DNA from: JBBRYB01 sp038238115
GTDB taxonomy: Bacteria > Actinomycetota > Actinomycetes > Propionibacteriales > Nocardioidaceae
Assembly: GCA_038238115.1 (NCBI GenBank)
Contig: JBBRYB010000020.1
Coordinates: 1 to 64,000 of the forward strand
Length of the DNA: 64,000 bases
Direction: 5' to 3'
Under the pieces are notes generated by a model. It was not told where the DNA came from, did not search any database, and saw only the letters and a list, made by a program, of their open reading frames with translations. Made by a program: the position numbers and the translations under genes. Of this stretch, positions 28,145 through 37,858 are shown piece after piece. Numbering within the stretch: the stretch's first letter is position 1; each line of letters begins with the position of its first letter.

Positions 28145-28233
28145 CGGGCACCGCTCACCAGCAACTCACTCCCTGGGAGCGTTGTCTGGTTGGCAGCGGG
28201 CAGCACAATGTTCGGCTGGTGTTCATCGGACTC

Positions 28234-29373
28234 TTAGGTCGGCGCGTCGACGAGCAAGGGGATCAGCATCTCCTCGGCAGTCAGTGAGCCGTGCAGCCCG
28301 ATCAACGCCGCCTCGTGCGGAAAGCGGCTGGTCGAGACGACCGCGAGATCGCCCAGGCTGGCCACGACCACATCCCCGAGCCTGGGCCGCACGTGCGACT
28401 CGACCGCGCCGAACCATCCCTCGCCGATCGCCTCGTCCCGCGACACCACGCAGGCATCGGCGCCAAGCCGAGCGCGCCAGGCTCGCAGAACATCGTCGAC
28501 GGCACCCGCCTCGCAGTAGAGGTGCCGGAACCGGGCCTCACCCCCGAGCAGGCTCACGCCGTCGAGGAGTTCCGGCTCCTCGTCGACGTCAAAGCGGTGG
28601 TCAGCGTCGACGTCGACCATGCCGTGGTCGGCTGTCACGATCAGGCCGACGCGAGACGGCAGGGCTTCGCGCAGCTGCTGAGCAAAGGCGTCAACGGTTG
28701 CCAGCTGGTGCTCCCACGCCCAGGAGGCCAATCCCCGCCGATGCCCCGTCGCATCGAGCTCGCCTTCGTAGAGGTAGACGAGCGAACCTGGCTCCGCGCT
28801 GGCCCGCACTGCGGCCGAGATCCGCTCCCCAGGACTGTCGGCACCGACGAACTCCGCCCCACGCTGGCTGGCCACGGTCAGCCCGGACCCTTCGAAGGCC
28901 CGTTTGCCGATTGCGACGACATTGACGCCCGTCGCCCGAGCCCGGGTGAAGACGGTGTCGTGAATCTGCCAGTCGCGGGGGTCCACGTCGACATCCCACT
29001 TCAGCGCATCGAGCAGGGTGTTCGTGCCGGGGATGCGAGAGGTGAAACCGACGACGCCATGCGCGCCCGGGGCACGACCTGTGCCAAGGCTCGTCAGGCT
29101 CGTGGCCGTCGTGGAAGGAACGCCGCACGTCATCGGCTCGCCCAGCAGTGAGGACAGATAGGGCGCGGTGTCAGCCTGTCGCTGCAGCAGGTGCCACCCG
29201 AGCCCATCGACCAGGAAGACGACGTAGGACTCGGCACCCGGCAGGCCTAGCGCGTCGTGCCAACCGCGGGTTCCCATGGCCGCGACAGCGGACGGAAGCA
29301 CGCTACAGAGCGAGCGTCCGAGGTAGAGCGGCGCGACGATCTTCGACGGCGCGCCCAGCGCCTCACTCCTCAA
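28234..29373 (-). CDS. Alkaline phosphatase superfamily/nucleotide pyrophosphatase-like protein
   Basis: A 379-residue metalloenzyme of the alkaline phosphatase fold. The metal and nucleophile motifs are VVFLVDGLGWHLLQ (Asp), PSTTATSLTSLGTG (Thr nucleophile) and VTADHGMVDVD (Asp-His). No signal peptide is seen, so a cytosolic phosphodiesterase or pyrophosphatase is likely; the substrate is unknown. The TTG at 29373 overlaps the TGA of the DUF5998 gene (TTGA) and gives the family start PLYLGRSL shortly after. The frame stays open further upstream but only inside DUF5998. Confidence 0.85.
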   Translation of the reverse strand: MRSEALGAPSKIVAPLYLGRSLCSVLPSAVAAMGTRGWHDALGLPGAESYVVFLVDGLGWHLLQRQADTAPYLSSLLGEPMTCGVPSTTATSLTSLGTGRAPGAHGVVGFTSRIPGTNTLLDALKWDVDVDPRDWQIHDTVFTRARATGVNVVAIGKRAFEGSGLTVASQRGAEFVGADSPGERISAAVRASAEPGSLVYLYEGELDATGHRRGLASWAWEHQLATVDAFAQQLREALPSRVGLIVTADHGMVDVDADHRFDVDEEPELLDGVSLLGGEARFRHLYCEAGAVDDVLRAWRARLGADACVVSRDEAIGEGWFGAVESHVRPRLGDVVVASLGDLAVVSTSRFPHEAALIGLHGSLTAEEMLIPLLVDAPT

Positions 29374-29966
29374 CGACCCACCGTTGCGGCGCTGAGCGCG
29401 CCCGCGAAGTCGAGCAGGGCTTCGACTGCATCCGCCCCGTCGGCGCTGGAACTGATCCGAAGTGCGAAGTCCTCGGCCGAGAGCATGCCGCTGTAGCCGT
29501 GGTCGGCCACACACTCGGAATCACCACAAGTCGCCGGCTCGAGGTCGATCCGACGCACGGCCCCCCAGCCGACTGTCAGCACTGCCTCGGTCACCTGAGG
29601 CGTCCGGCTGCGCCCCGTCGCGGTGGCCGGGTTGGCGACCATCCGATTGACGGAGACGCTGCCGACATGGCTGATCGGCACGGCCTCCGTGGAGGTCGAC
29701 GCGTACGGCGCGGGCAGCAGGTCGTCGGGCGGGTGCTCGTCGGTGTGGGCCACGATCAGCCGGCTGGGGGTCAGCACCAGCACAGTCACGTGCCTACGCA
29801 CCTCGTCCTGGTCGAACGTGGGCTCGTGGTGGATGACGAAGCTCGTCACGGACTCCCGCGCCACGGCCGCCTCGACAGCGTCGGCCACGACAGCCGGGTA
29901 GTAGCCCACCCGGTCGATCGCCCCACGCAAGGCAGCGGCCTGGTCGGAAACGCTCGTGTCATGCAT
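29370..29966 (-). CDS. DUF5998 family protein
   Basis: A 198-residue soluble protein, starting MHDTSVSDQAAALRGAIDRV. Conserved blocks are FVIHHEPTFDQDEVRRHVTVLVLTPSRL and PATCGDSECVADHGYSG. This is the DUF5998 family, which precedes the phosphatase-like gene in many actinobacteria; no function is known. The stop overlaps the TTG of that gene, so the two are translationally coupled. The start follows the acetyltransferase gene by 174 bp. Confidence 0.85.
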   Translation of the reverse strand: MHDTSVSDQAAALRGAIDRVGYYPAVVADAVEAAVARESVTSFVIHHEPTFDQDEVRRHVTVLVLTPSRLIVAHTDEHPPDDLLPAPYASTSTEAVPISHVGSVSVNRMVANPATATGRSRTPQVTEAVLTVGWGAVRRIDLEPATCGDSECVADHGYSGMLSAEDFALRISSSADGADAVEALLDFAGALSAATVGR

Positions 29967-30140
29967 AGCGCCATCCTCGCACGCTGGGACAATGGCTCGA
30001 GACGGTCTCAGCCGGCACCGATGTGTTGCGGGACTCCGCTTCGCCGACGTTTGGCCGAGCAACCCGCCGAAACGCCAGCAACGGCCCGCGACACGCCGTG
30101 GGACAGCCGCCAACGGCCCCGCGGCGACGACTGCCGGCCC

Positions 30141-32843
30141 TTAGGTGACGAGGGTGTCCTCCATGCTCGACGGGCCCGCGAGCCGCCTGGCGAACCAGTC
30201 GCTGCGGGCGTCCTGGACGGGCGCGACGGATCCGTTGGCGCGCAGCACCTCGGCACCACCGGCGCCGGCCAGCACCAGGCCGAGATCAAGCGCCTCGACC
30301 TCCGGAAGGTCGTCCTTGAGGCGGGCGACTCGCTGGATCAAGTCCTCGACGGCGGCGACGTCGATGGCCTCGGAGCCGCGGTAGCCGAAGAACAGTGGTG
30401 CCGCCTTGACGTCGCGGACCAGGTCGGCCGCGTCGGCGTCGGTCAGCGGCGGGATGCGATAGGCCACGTCTCCGAGCAGCTCCGACGCCGTACCGGCCAT
30501 GCCGAACGACACGATCGGGCCGAACAAGGTGTCTTCCATGCTGCAGATCGCGACCGGGATGCCGGACTGTGCCATCCGCTGCACGACGAAGCCTGCCTCG
30601 TCCGGCTCCTCGATCGACGCGGTGAGGTTTCGCCACGCAGTCGTCATGTCGATCTCGTCGTCGATGTTGCGCCACACGTGGGCCAGGTCGGGTCGCTGAC
30701 GGAGTCTCAAGGCGGTCGCTTTCAGCACGACATTCCACCCGTAGCTCTGCCCGGCGTCGATCGCCTCCTCGAGACTCGACACCGCCACCTGGGTGGCCAA
30801 GCCGATGCCGTAGCAGCGCAGCAGCTCGCGCAGCGCGTCCTCGCCGAGCGCTCCGCCGTCCGGCATGCGGCGTAGCTCACGCGTCACGAGCATCCGGGCG
30901 CCGCCCGCATCGATCCGCTCGAACCAGGGGACTGTGCCGTGTGGTCGGTTGACCCAGCGTGAGTAGCCGACGACACGAGCCAGGGCTCGCACGGCGTACT
31001 CGGGAGCCGGGTACGACGGCACGGACCCCCTGCCTGCCGATCCCGCGAGGTCGGGGACCCGGAGCAGCTCCGGCACCCCCTCACTGCCGAGGAACGTGGA
31101 CACGATCGGCTTGTCCGACTGCTCCCCCACGGTCGCCAGCACGGTTGCGACCTCCTCGCCGGTCGTGTTGAGCGGCGGGCTGAAGACCGCGACGACCGCG
31201 TCGACGTCGGGGCTGTCGATCGCGCCGTCCAAGGCCCGCTCGAAGGCGTCCGCGGTCGCATCGGCGCCCAGCGAGATCGACTTCTCGACGACCAGCCCGA
31301 CAGCCGAGGCCGCGTCGGCCGCGAGCAGCCCGAGCGCGTCGGAGTTGCCCACGACGGCGACGCGTGGACCCATCGGCAACGGCTGGTGCGCGAGCAGCTG
31401 GGCCACGTCGAACATCTCGTCGAGGGTGTCGACCTGCACCACACCGGCCTGACGAAACATCGCGTCGACAGCCGCCTGGGGTGCGACCGTCGACCGCACC
31501 GTGTGACCGACCGGCACACCCTGCGTCGTGCGTCCGGACTTCACGGCGACGACCGGCTTGCCGCGGCCGACCCGGCGGGCGATCCTCGAGAACTTCCGCG
31601 GGTTTCCGATCGACTCCAGGTAGAGCAGCACCACCTCGGTGGCCGGGTCCTCCTCCCAGTACTGCAGCAGGTCGTTGCCGGACACATCGGCACGGTTGCC
31701 CGCCGAGACGAACGTCGATAGCCCGAGGCCACGGCGCGCCACCGTCTCAAGGATCGCCACGCCCAGGGCCCCGGACTGACAGAAGAAGCCGACCCGCCCG
31801 CGCGGCGGGATCAGCGGCGACAGCGAGGCGTTGAGCGAGACCTCGGCGTCGGTGTTGATGACGCCGAGGCAGTTGGGGCCGACCAGTCGCAGGCCGTAGG
31901 AGCGCGCGAGCCCGACCAGGCGGCGTTGGCGGCGACGCCCCTCCTCACCGGTCTCGGCGAAGCCGCTCGAGATCACGATGAGCCCATGTACGCCCTTCGC
32001 CGCGCAGTCGAGCACGACGTCCTGCACCGACTCGGCGGGCACAGCGACGATGGCGAGGTCGATCTGGTCCGGGATCTGCTGCACCGATGTGTACGCCGGC
32101 ATACCCGCCACCGCATCCGCCGCCGGGTTGACGGCGTACACGCGCCCCGAGTAGCCGCCGAGCACGAGGTTGCGCACGAGCGTCGCGCCGATCGTGTCAT
32201 GGCGGCGGCTCGCACCGATGATCGCGACACTCTTCGCGACGAAGAAGCGCTCCATCGAGCGCGCCTCCGCGCGATGCTCGCGGGACCGCATCACGCCCAC
32301 TGCCGTGTCCGTCGGCTCGATGGGGAACTCGAGGCGCATCACCCCGTCGGAGTACCCGCCCGCGATGTGGTAGCCGGCGTCTCGGAGCGTCTGGATCATC
32401 CGGCCGTTGTCGGGCAGCACCTCCGCGATGAACTGCGTGACTCCCCGTTCCCGACCGGCCTGGGCCAGGTGCTCGAGGAGGAGCTGCGCCAAACCTCGCC
32501 CCTGGTGGGCGTCCTCCACGAGGAACGCTACCTCCGCCTCGCCGGTTTCGAGCCGGTCAAAGCGGCCGACGGCGATCATCGTGGTGCCGACGGTGACGAC
32601 GAACGCCACCCGGTCGACGTTGTCGACATGGGTGAAGCGATCGACGTCGCGGTCGGACAGCTCGGGATAGGGCGCGAAGAAGCGCCGGTACTTGGACTCC
32701 GGGGAGACCCGCGCGTAGAAGTCGACGAGCAGGCCGGCGTCCTCGGGCCGGATGGGCCGCAGCCGGGCGGGGATTCCGTCGAGGAGCAGCACATCGGCCT
32801 CCCAGTGCGCCGGGTAGTCCAGGTGCTCCTCAGGATCAGCCAC
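30141..32843 (-). CDS. GNAT / acyl-CoA-synthetase-like protein acetyltransferase
   Basis: A 900-residue fusion: a GNAT domain at residues 20-170 (acetyl-CoA loop QGRGLA at 114-119), a CoA-binding Rossmann domain and a CoA-ligase domain (200-480), and an ATP-grasp domain at about 660-890. The N-terminal GNAT position matches PatA of Streptomyces; E. coli PatZ has it at the C-terminus. These enzymes acetylate the active-site lysine of AMP-forming acyl-CoA synthetases. His447 sits where the ADP-forming ligases have their catalytic histidine, which is usually lost in Pat proteins. It is divergent from an acyl-CoA synthetase gene, its likely client. Confidence 0.9.
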   Translation of the reverse strand: MADPEEHLDYPAHWEADVLLLDGIPARLRPIRPEDAGLLVDFYARVSPESKYRRFFAPYPELSDRDVDRFTHVDNVDRVAFVVTVGTTMIAVGRFDRLETGEAEVAFLVEDAHQGRGLAQLLLEHLAQAGRERGVTQFIAEVLPDNGRMIQTLRDAGYHIAGGYSDGVMRLEFPIEPTDTAVGVMRSREHRAEARSMERFFVAKSVAIIGASRRHDTIGATLVRNLVLGGYSGRVYAVNPAADAVAGMPAYTSVQQIPDQIDLAIVAVPAESVQDVVLDCAAKGVHGLIVISSGFAETGEEGRRRQRRLVGLARSYGLRLVGPNCLGVINTDAEVSLNASLSPLIPPRGRVGFFCQSGALGVAILETVARRGLGLSTFVSAGNRADVSGNDLLQYWEEDPATEVVLLYLESIGNPRKFSRIARRVGRGKPVVAVKSGRTTQGVPVGHTVRSTVAPQAAVDAMFRQAGVVQVDTLDEMFDVAQLLAHQPLPMGPRVAVVGNSDALGLLAADAASAVGLVVEKSISLGADATADAFERALDGAIDSPDVDAVVAVFSPPLNTTGEEVATVLATVGEQSDKPIVSTFLGSEGVPELLRVPDLAGSAGRGSVPSYPAPEYAVRALARVVGYSRWVNRPHGTVPWFERIDAGGARMLVTRELRRMPDGGALGEDALRELLRCYGIGLATQVAVSSLEEAIDAGQSYGWNVVLKATALRLRQRPDLAHVWRNIDDEIDMTTAWRNLTASIEEPDEAGFVVQRMAQSGIPVAICSMEDTLFGPIVSFGMAGTASELLGDVAYRIPPLTDADAADLVRDVKAAPLFFGYRGSEAIDVAAVEDLIQRVARLKDDLPEVEALDLGLVLAGAGGAEVLRANGSVAPVQDARSDWFARRLAGPSSMEDTLVT

Positions 32844-32932
32844 AGCGAGAATCTATCCGGTCTTTACCTGCCCATGGATTTTGACCAGACTTCAAGCCGG
32901 CGAGCACCCTGCACCCGGAGGAGACGGATCCG

Positions 32933-34648
32933 ATGACCACCCGCAGCGAAACCCCGGCGACGAGCGCCTTCCGGCAGGCGCGGGACTACCTGATCGCGCA
33001 TCGGGAGGACTACCCGACGGCATACCGGGACTTCCGCTGGCCTGAGCTGGCGGAGTTCAACTACGCCACCGACTGGTTCGACGTGCTGGCCGAGGAGCAG
33101 GGCAGCGCCGTCGGGCTCTGGGTCGTCGACGAGGACGGCTCGCAGACAAAGCTCAGCTTCGCGGAGCTCTCCGACCAGTCGCAACGACTCGCCGGCTGTC
33201 TGTCAGACGCAGGGGTCGAGCGCGGTGATCGGGTTCTGCTGCTGCTCGGCAACATCGCCCCACTGTGGGTGGCGATGCTCGCCTGCATCCGGCTGGGGGC
33301 CGTGATGATCCCGGCAACGACGCTGCTGTCCCGCACCGACCTCGAGGACCGGCTCAGCCGCGGCCGGGTTCGCGCGATCATCGCCGCCTCGGCCGATGCG
33401 GCGAAGTTCCCCGGCGAGATGAGAGACCTCGTGCGGATCAGCGTCGGCGAGCCCGTCGACGACTGGGTGTCGTACGCCGACGGGGTGGCGGGCTCCCAGG
33501 CACCGCTCGTGGGCGGTGGGACCGCCTCGCACGACCCGCTCCTGCTCTACTTCACGTCGGGGACGACGGCACAGCCCAAGCTCGTCGAGCACACCCAGAC
33601 GTCATACCCTGTTGGGCATCTGTCGACGATGTACTGGATCGGGCTGCAGCCAGGCGATCTGCACCTCAACGTCTCCTCCCCGGGCTGGGCCAAGCACGCC
33701 TGGTCGTGCTTCTTCGCACCCTGGAACGCCGGCGCCACGATCGTGATCTACAACTACGCCCGCTTCGACGCCTCGGCCCTGCTCGACGTTATGGAGCGAG
33801 TCGGCGTCACGACGTTCTGTGCGCCGCCGACCGTGTGGCGGATGATCACCCAGGCCTCACCGGGCGACCACCGGCTGTCGCTGCGGGAGGCCGTCGGCGC
33901 CGGCGAACCGCTCAACCCGGAGGTGATCCAGCAGATCAGCAAGGCATGGGGCATCACGATCCGCGACGGCTTCGGGCAGACCGAGACCACCTGCCAGATC
34001 GGGAATCCACCTGGCCAACCGTTGAAGCTCGGCTCCATGGGCCGTCCGCTGCCCGGGTACGTCGTCGCGCTGGTCGACCCGGTGACCGGCGAGGTCGGCG
34101 CCGACGGGGAGATCTGCCTGGAGCTGGCGAGGCGGCCGGCCGGTCTGATGACCGGCTACCGAGACGACGACGAGCTCAACGTGCGGGCGATGGCCGGAGG
34201 CTTCTACCACACCGGCGACGTCGCATCGGTCGACGACGAGGGCTTCTTCACCTACGTCGGGCGGTCCGACGACGTCTTCAAGGCCAGCGACTACCGGATC
34301 AGTCCGTTCGAGCTCGAGAGCGTCATCATCGAGCACCCTGCGGTGGCGGAGGCGGCCGTCGTGCCCTCGCCCGACCCGGTCCGGCTGGGCGTGCCGAAGG
34401 CGTTCGTCGTGCTCGCCTCGGGCCACACGCCGAGTCCTGAGCTGGCCCTCGACATCTTGCGGTTCGCCCGCGAGCACCTCGCTCCCTACAAGCGGATCAG
34501 GCTGCTGGAGTTCGCCGAGCTGCCCAAGACGATCTCCGGAAAGATCCGCCGGGTCGAACTGCGTGCCGACGAGGCCGCGTCGGTGGCGGCCGGTGAGAAG
34601 CGGCCCGACTCCTACCGTGACACCGACTTCCCCGATCTGGCGTCATGA
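32933..34648 (+). CDS. AMP-forming acyl-CoA synthetase
   Basis: A 571-residue AMP-binding enzyme that activates a carboxylic acid as acyl-AMP and then acyl-CoA. The core motif is YFTSGTTAQPKLVEH, followed by GFGQTETT and the C-terminal LPKTISGKIRR. In the last motif Lys537 is the catalytic lysine that protein acetyltransferases modify. It most resembles medium-chain acyl-CoA synthetases rather than acetyl-CoA synthetase; the chain length is not certain. It lies 89 bp from the divergent acetyltransferase gene. Confidence 0.9.
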   Translation: MTTRSETPATSAFRQARDYLIAHREDYPTAYRDFRWPELAEFNYATDWFDVLAEEQGSAVGLWVVDEDGSQTKLSFAELSDQSQRLAGCLSDAGVERGDRVLLLLGNIAPLWVAMLACIRLGAVMIPATTLLSRTDLEDRLSRGRVRAIIAASADAAKFPGEMRDLVRISVGEPVDDWVSYADGVAGSQAPLVGGGTASHDPLLLYFTSGTTAQPKLVEHTQTSYPVGHLSTMYWIGLQPGDLHLNVSSPGWAKHAWSCFFAPWNAGATIVIYNYARFDASALLDVMERVGVTTFCAPPTVWRMITQASPGDHRLSLREAVGAGEPLNPEVIQQISKAWGITIRDGFGQTETTCQIGNPPGQPLKLGSMGRPLPGYVVALVDPVTGEVGADGEICLELARRPAGLMTGYRDDDELNVRAMAGGFYHTGDVASVDDEGFFTYVGRSDDVFKASDYRISPFELESVIIEHPAVAEAAVVPSPDPVRLGVPKAFVVLASGHTPSPELALDILRFAREHLAPYKRIRLLEFAELPKTISGKIRRVELRADEAASVAAGEKRPDSYRDTDFPDLAS

Positions 34649-34723
34649 CCGGCCGGTCGGGCCGGAGCCTGCTGTCGCGCACCCGCTGCAGGCGCTCCCG
34701 GCCGGCACCCGCTGTCATACCCG

Positions 34724-35236
34724 CTACTCGCCGACGACGCCGTCGGCCAGCTCTCGCGCGATGTCGAGGTGGCCGGCATGGCGCGCGTACTCCTGGAGCA
34801 CGTGGAAGAGAATCCAGGCCAGGCTGGGCCGGTCCTGCTCCGTCTGGAACCGGCCTCCCACGGCACCGAGGTCGGCGAGGTCGGCGAGCCCGACGATCCG
34901 GCTGGTGTGCGTCCCCTCGTCGCTGAGGCGCGCCAAGAGCTCGTCGAGCGTTACCTCCTCGCCGACCGTCCAGCGTCCGTCGCCACCGGCGTCACCCCAC
35001 GGCTCCGCGACCCGCTCTCCAACGAACCCCCATCGAAGCCAGCGCCGCTCCATGTGGACGAGGTGGACGAGCAGCTCGAGTGGGGTCCATCCCGACGGGA
35101 GCCGGCTCGTTCGTAGCTCGGCGACCGGCAAGCCGCGGAGCTTGTCAGCGATGACATCGCGGTAGAAGTCCAGGTAGACCAAGAACAGGTCGCGTGGGTC
35201 GGACAGCTCGCCACTCGGTTCGGGGAACGCATGCAT
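34724..35236 (-). CDS. DinB/DUF664 family protein
   Basis: A 170-residue four-helix protein with three histidines in DinB-like positions: HLVHMERRWLRWGFVG after the first third, and HAGHLDIARELADG near the end. The family includes thiol-dependent transferases, among them mycothiol-dependent ones in actinobacteria (MDMPI, mycothiol S-transferase). The name DinB here refers to the B. subtilis stress protein and is unrelated to polymerase IV. ATG 35236 gives the family start; the upstream frame is not protein-like. Convergent with the acyl-CoA synthetase gene. Confidence 0.82.
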   Translation of the reverse strand: MHAFPEPSGELSDPRDLFLVYLDFYRDVIADKLRGLPVAELRTSRLPSGWTPLELLVHLVHMERRWLRWGFVGERVAEPWGDAGGDGRWTVGEEVTLDELLARLSDEGTHTSRIVGLADLADLGAVGGRFQTEQDRPSLAWILFHVLQEYARHAGHLDIARELADGVVGE

Positions 35237-35372
35237 GGCTCGAGTATCCCCGGCATACCGCGCTCTCACACCGGAGCGGGTCGGTGCCGCAGTTCGTCGG
35301 CGCCGGGCATGAGAATGGCGTACACGGACCCGAACATCAGCACGAACGAGCGCAGAAGCGAGCGACACGACC

Positions 35373-37820
35373 ATGGCACGTAGGACCACCACGCAGCCGC
35401 CGGACGACTTCGAGGAGCACATCGTCGACGTCGACGTGCGCGACGAGATGCGTTCGAGCTACCTGGAGTACGCCTACTCGGTGATCTACTCCCGGGCGCT
35501 CCCGGACGCCCGCGACGGGCTCAAGCCGGTCCAGCGGCGCATCCTCTACACGATGCACGACATGGGTGTACGACCGGACCGCGGTCACGTCAAGAGCGCC
35601 CGCGTCGTCGGTGAGGTGATGGGCCGCCTCCACCCGCACGGCGACGGCGCCATCTACGACGCGCTTGTCCGGATGGTGCAGCCATGGGCGATGCGCCTGC
35701 CGCTGGTCGACGGTCACGGCAACTTCGGCTCCCCCGACGACCCACCCGCCGCCATGCGCTACTCCGAATGCCGGATGGCACCGGCGGCCTTGCCGATGAC
35801 AGCTGGAATCGACGAGGACACCGTCGACTTCAAGGCCAACTACGACAGCCGCGAGTTCGAGCCGGCCGTGCTGCCGGCGGCCTTCCCCAACCTGCTCGTC
35901 AACGGTGCCAGCGGCATCGCGGTCGGGATGGCCACAAACCTTGCCCCGCACAACCTCGTCGAGGTCGTGCAGGCGCTGCGCCACCTGATCACACATCCCG
36001 AAGCCCGGCTCGACGACCTGATGCGTTTCATCCCCGGCCCGGACCTGCCTACCGGCGGGAAGATCATCGGACTCGACGGCATCCGCGATGCGTATGAGAT
36101 CGGGCGCGGGTCGTTCCGCATGCGCGCCAGCGCCCGGATCGAGAGCGTGACGCCACGCCGAAAGGGCATCGTGGTCACCGAGCTGCCCTACAACGTGGGG
36201 CCGGAACGTGTGATCGAGCGCATCAAGACGCTCGTGCAGACCAAGAAGCTCCAAGGCATCGCCGACGTCAAGGACCTGACCGACCGAACGAAGGGCTTAC
36301 AGCTCGTCATCGAGATCAAGAACGGCTTCCACCCCGAGGCGATCCTCGAGCAGCTCTTCCGGCAGACGCCGATGGAGGACTCGTTCGGCATCAACGCCGT
36401 GGCACTCGTCGACGGTCAGCCCCGCACCCTCGGGCTCAAGGAGATGCTGCAGGTCTACCTCGACCACCGCTACGACGTCGTACGTCGTCGGTCGCAGTTC
36501 CGCCGCGCCAGGGCAGCCGACCGCCTGCACCTCGTCGAGGGCCTGCTCGTCGCGATCCTCGACATCGACGAAGTCATCCAGCTGATCCGCTCCAGCGACG
36601 ACGCAGAGACGGCGCGGCGCCGCCTGAGGTCGGTGTTCGACCTGACCGAGGTGCAGGCCACCTACATCCTCGACATGCCCTTGCGCCGGCTGACAAGGTT
36701 CTCCAAGCTGGAGCTCGACGACGAACTTGCCGAGCTCCAGCGCACGATCGAGGGGCTGACGGCGATCCTCGACAACGATGCCCTGCTCAAGGAGCACGTG
36801 GCGAGCGAGCTAGGCGACGTGGCGAAGCAGCACGGCACGCCCCGTCGTACCGTGCTCCTGGAGTCGGCCGGACAGCCGGTGACCACTGCCGTCCCCCTCG
36901 AGGTCAGCGATGATCCCTGCTCCGCGCTGTTGTCGTCGGCCGGGCTCCTTGCCCGAACCGCCAGCGACGAGCCACCCGGACGCGGAGGCGCCCGGGCCAA
37001 GCACGACGTGGTGGTCTCCGTCGCCACCACGACGGCTCGTGGCACGGTCGGCGTCGTCACGTCCGCGGGCCGCCTGGTCAAGCTCGGCGTGCTCGACCTC
37101 CCGGTCCTGCCCTCCACGGCCAACGCACCTCACCTGCAGGGCGGCGCCCCCGTCACGGAGTTCCTGTCCCTCGAGCCGGGAGAGCGACCGGTGGCCTTGA
37201 CGTCGCTGTCGCACGACTCGCTGGGCCTGGCCGTCGGCACGCGGCAGGGCATCGTCAAGCGTGTGCTGCCGGAAGTGCTGAGCAACAGGGACTTCTGGGA
37301 CGTGATCCGGCTCGACGAGGGCGACGAGGTGGTCGGAGCAGTCGAGCTGCGGGCAGCCGACGACGAGTTCGTCTTCGTCTCCAGCGACGCCCAGCTGCTG
37401 CGCTTCAGCGCCACCGGGGTGCGCCCCCAGGGCCGCTCGGGCGGTGGCATCGCCGGCATCCGGCTCTCCCAAGCCGCCCACGTCGCCTACTTCGGCTCGG
37501 TCGACCCGACGGCCGACAACGCGGTGGTCACCGTCTCCGGCTCGTCCGCCGCGCTGCCCGGCACGGAGGCCGGCCTCGTCAAGGTCACCCCGCTGCGCGA
37601 CTATCCCAGCAAGGGCCGCGGCACCGGCGGTGTCCGCTGTCATCGCTTCCTCAAGGGCGAGGACGCGCTGTTGTCGGCGTACGTCGGTGGACGCCCCATC
37701 CGAGCTGCGGCGGCCAGCGGCGCCCCGATCGATCTTCCCGAAGAGCTCGGCAGACGGGACGGCTCGGGCGTGCCCGCGGCACAACCGATCGCGTCGATGG
37801 CTGGGCAGCTGTCCACATGA
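35373..37820 (+). CDS. parC: DNA topoisomerase IV/gyrase-type subunit A
   Basis: The breakage-reunion subunit of a type II topoisomerase, 815 residues. The catalytic tyrosine is Tyr130 in AAMRYSECRM. The fluoroquinolone-resistance region HPHGDGAIYDALVRM has Gly92 where gyrase A has Ser83, and Asp96 where it has Asp87. The C-terminal half carries the beta-pinwheel repeats. The cognate ParE subunit is convergent at 41153-43231, with three genes between, so this is ParC rather than gyrA. The stop overlaps the preceding open frame of the lipoprotein gene. Confidence 0.92.
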   Translation: MARRTTTQPPDDFEEHIVDVDVRDEMRSSYLEYAYSVIYSRALPDARDGLKPVQRRILYTMHDMGVRPDRGHVKSARVVGEVMGRLHPHGDGAIYDALVRMVQPWAMRLPLVDGHGNFGSPDDPPAAMRYSECRMAPAALPMTAGIDEDTVDFKANYDSREFEPAVLPAAFPNLLVNGASGIAVGMATNLAPHNLVEVVQALRHLITHPEARLDDLMRFIPGPDLPTGGKIIGLDGIRDAYEIGRGSFRMRASARIESVTPRRKGIVVTELPYNVGPERVIERIKTLVQTKKLQGIADVKDLTDRTKGLQLVIEIKNGFHPEAILEQLFRQTPMEDSFGINAVALVDGQPRTLGLKEMLQVYLDHRYDVVRRRSQFRRARAADRLHLVEGLLVAILDIDEVIQLIRSSDDAETARRRLRSVFDLTEVQATYILDMPLRRLTRFSKLELDDELAELQRTIEGLTAILDNDALLKEHVASELGDVAKQHGTPRRTVLLESAGQPVTTAVPLEVSDDPCSALLSSAGLLARTASDEPPGRGGARAKHDVVVSVATTTARGTVGVVTSAGRLVKLGVLDLPVLPSTANAPHLQGGAPVTEFLSLEPGERPVALTSLSHDSLGLAVGTRQGIVKRVLPEVLSNRDFWDVIRLDEGDEVVGAVELRAADDEFVFVSSDAQLLRFSATGVRPQGRSGGGIAGIRLSQAAHVAYFGSVDPTADNAVVTVSGSSAALPGTEAGLVKVTPLRDYPSKGRGTGGVRCHRFLKGEDALLSAYVGGRPIRAAAASGAPIDLPEELGRRDGSGVPAAQPIASMAGQLST

Positions 37821-37858
37821 GTGCCCCCCACGGCACGCCGGCATGGCAGGCTGTTGCC

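Noticed and set aside
29148..30875. 575-codon plus-strand frame spanning three minus-strand genes
   Set aside because: It runs across gene boundaries and gives an unstructured Arg/Gly/His-rich product.
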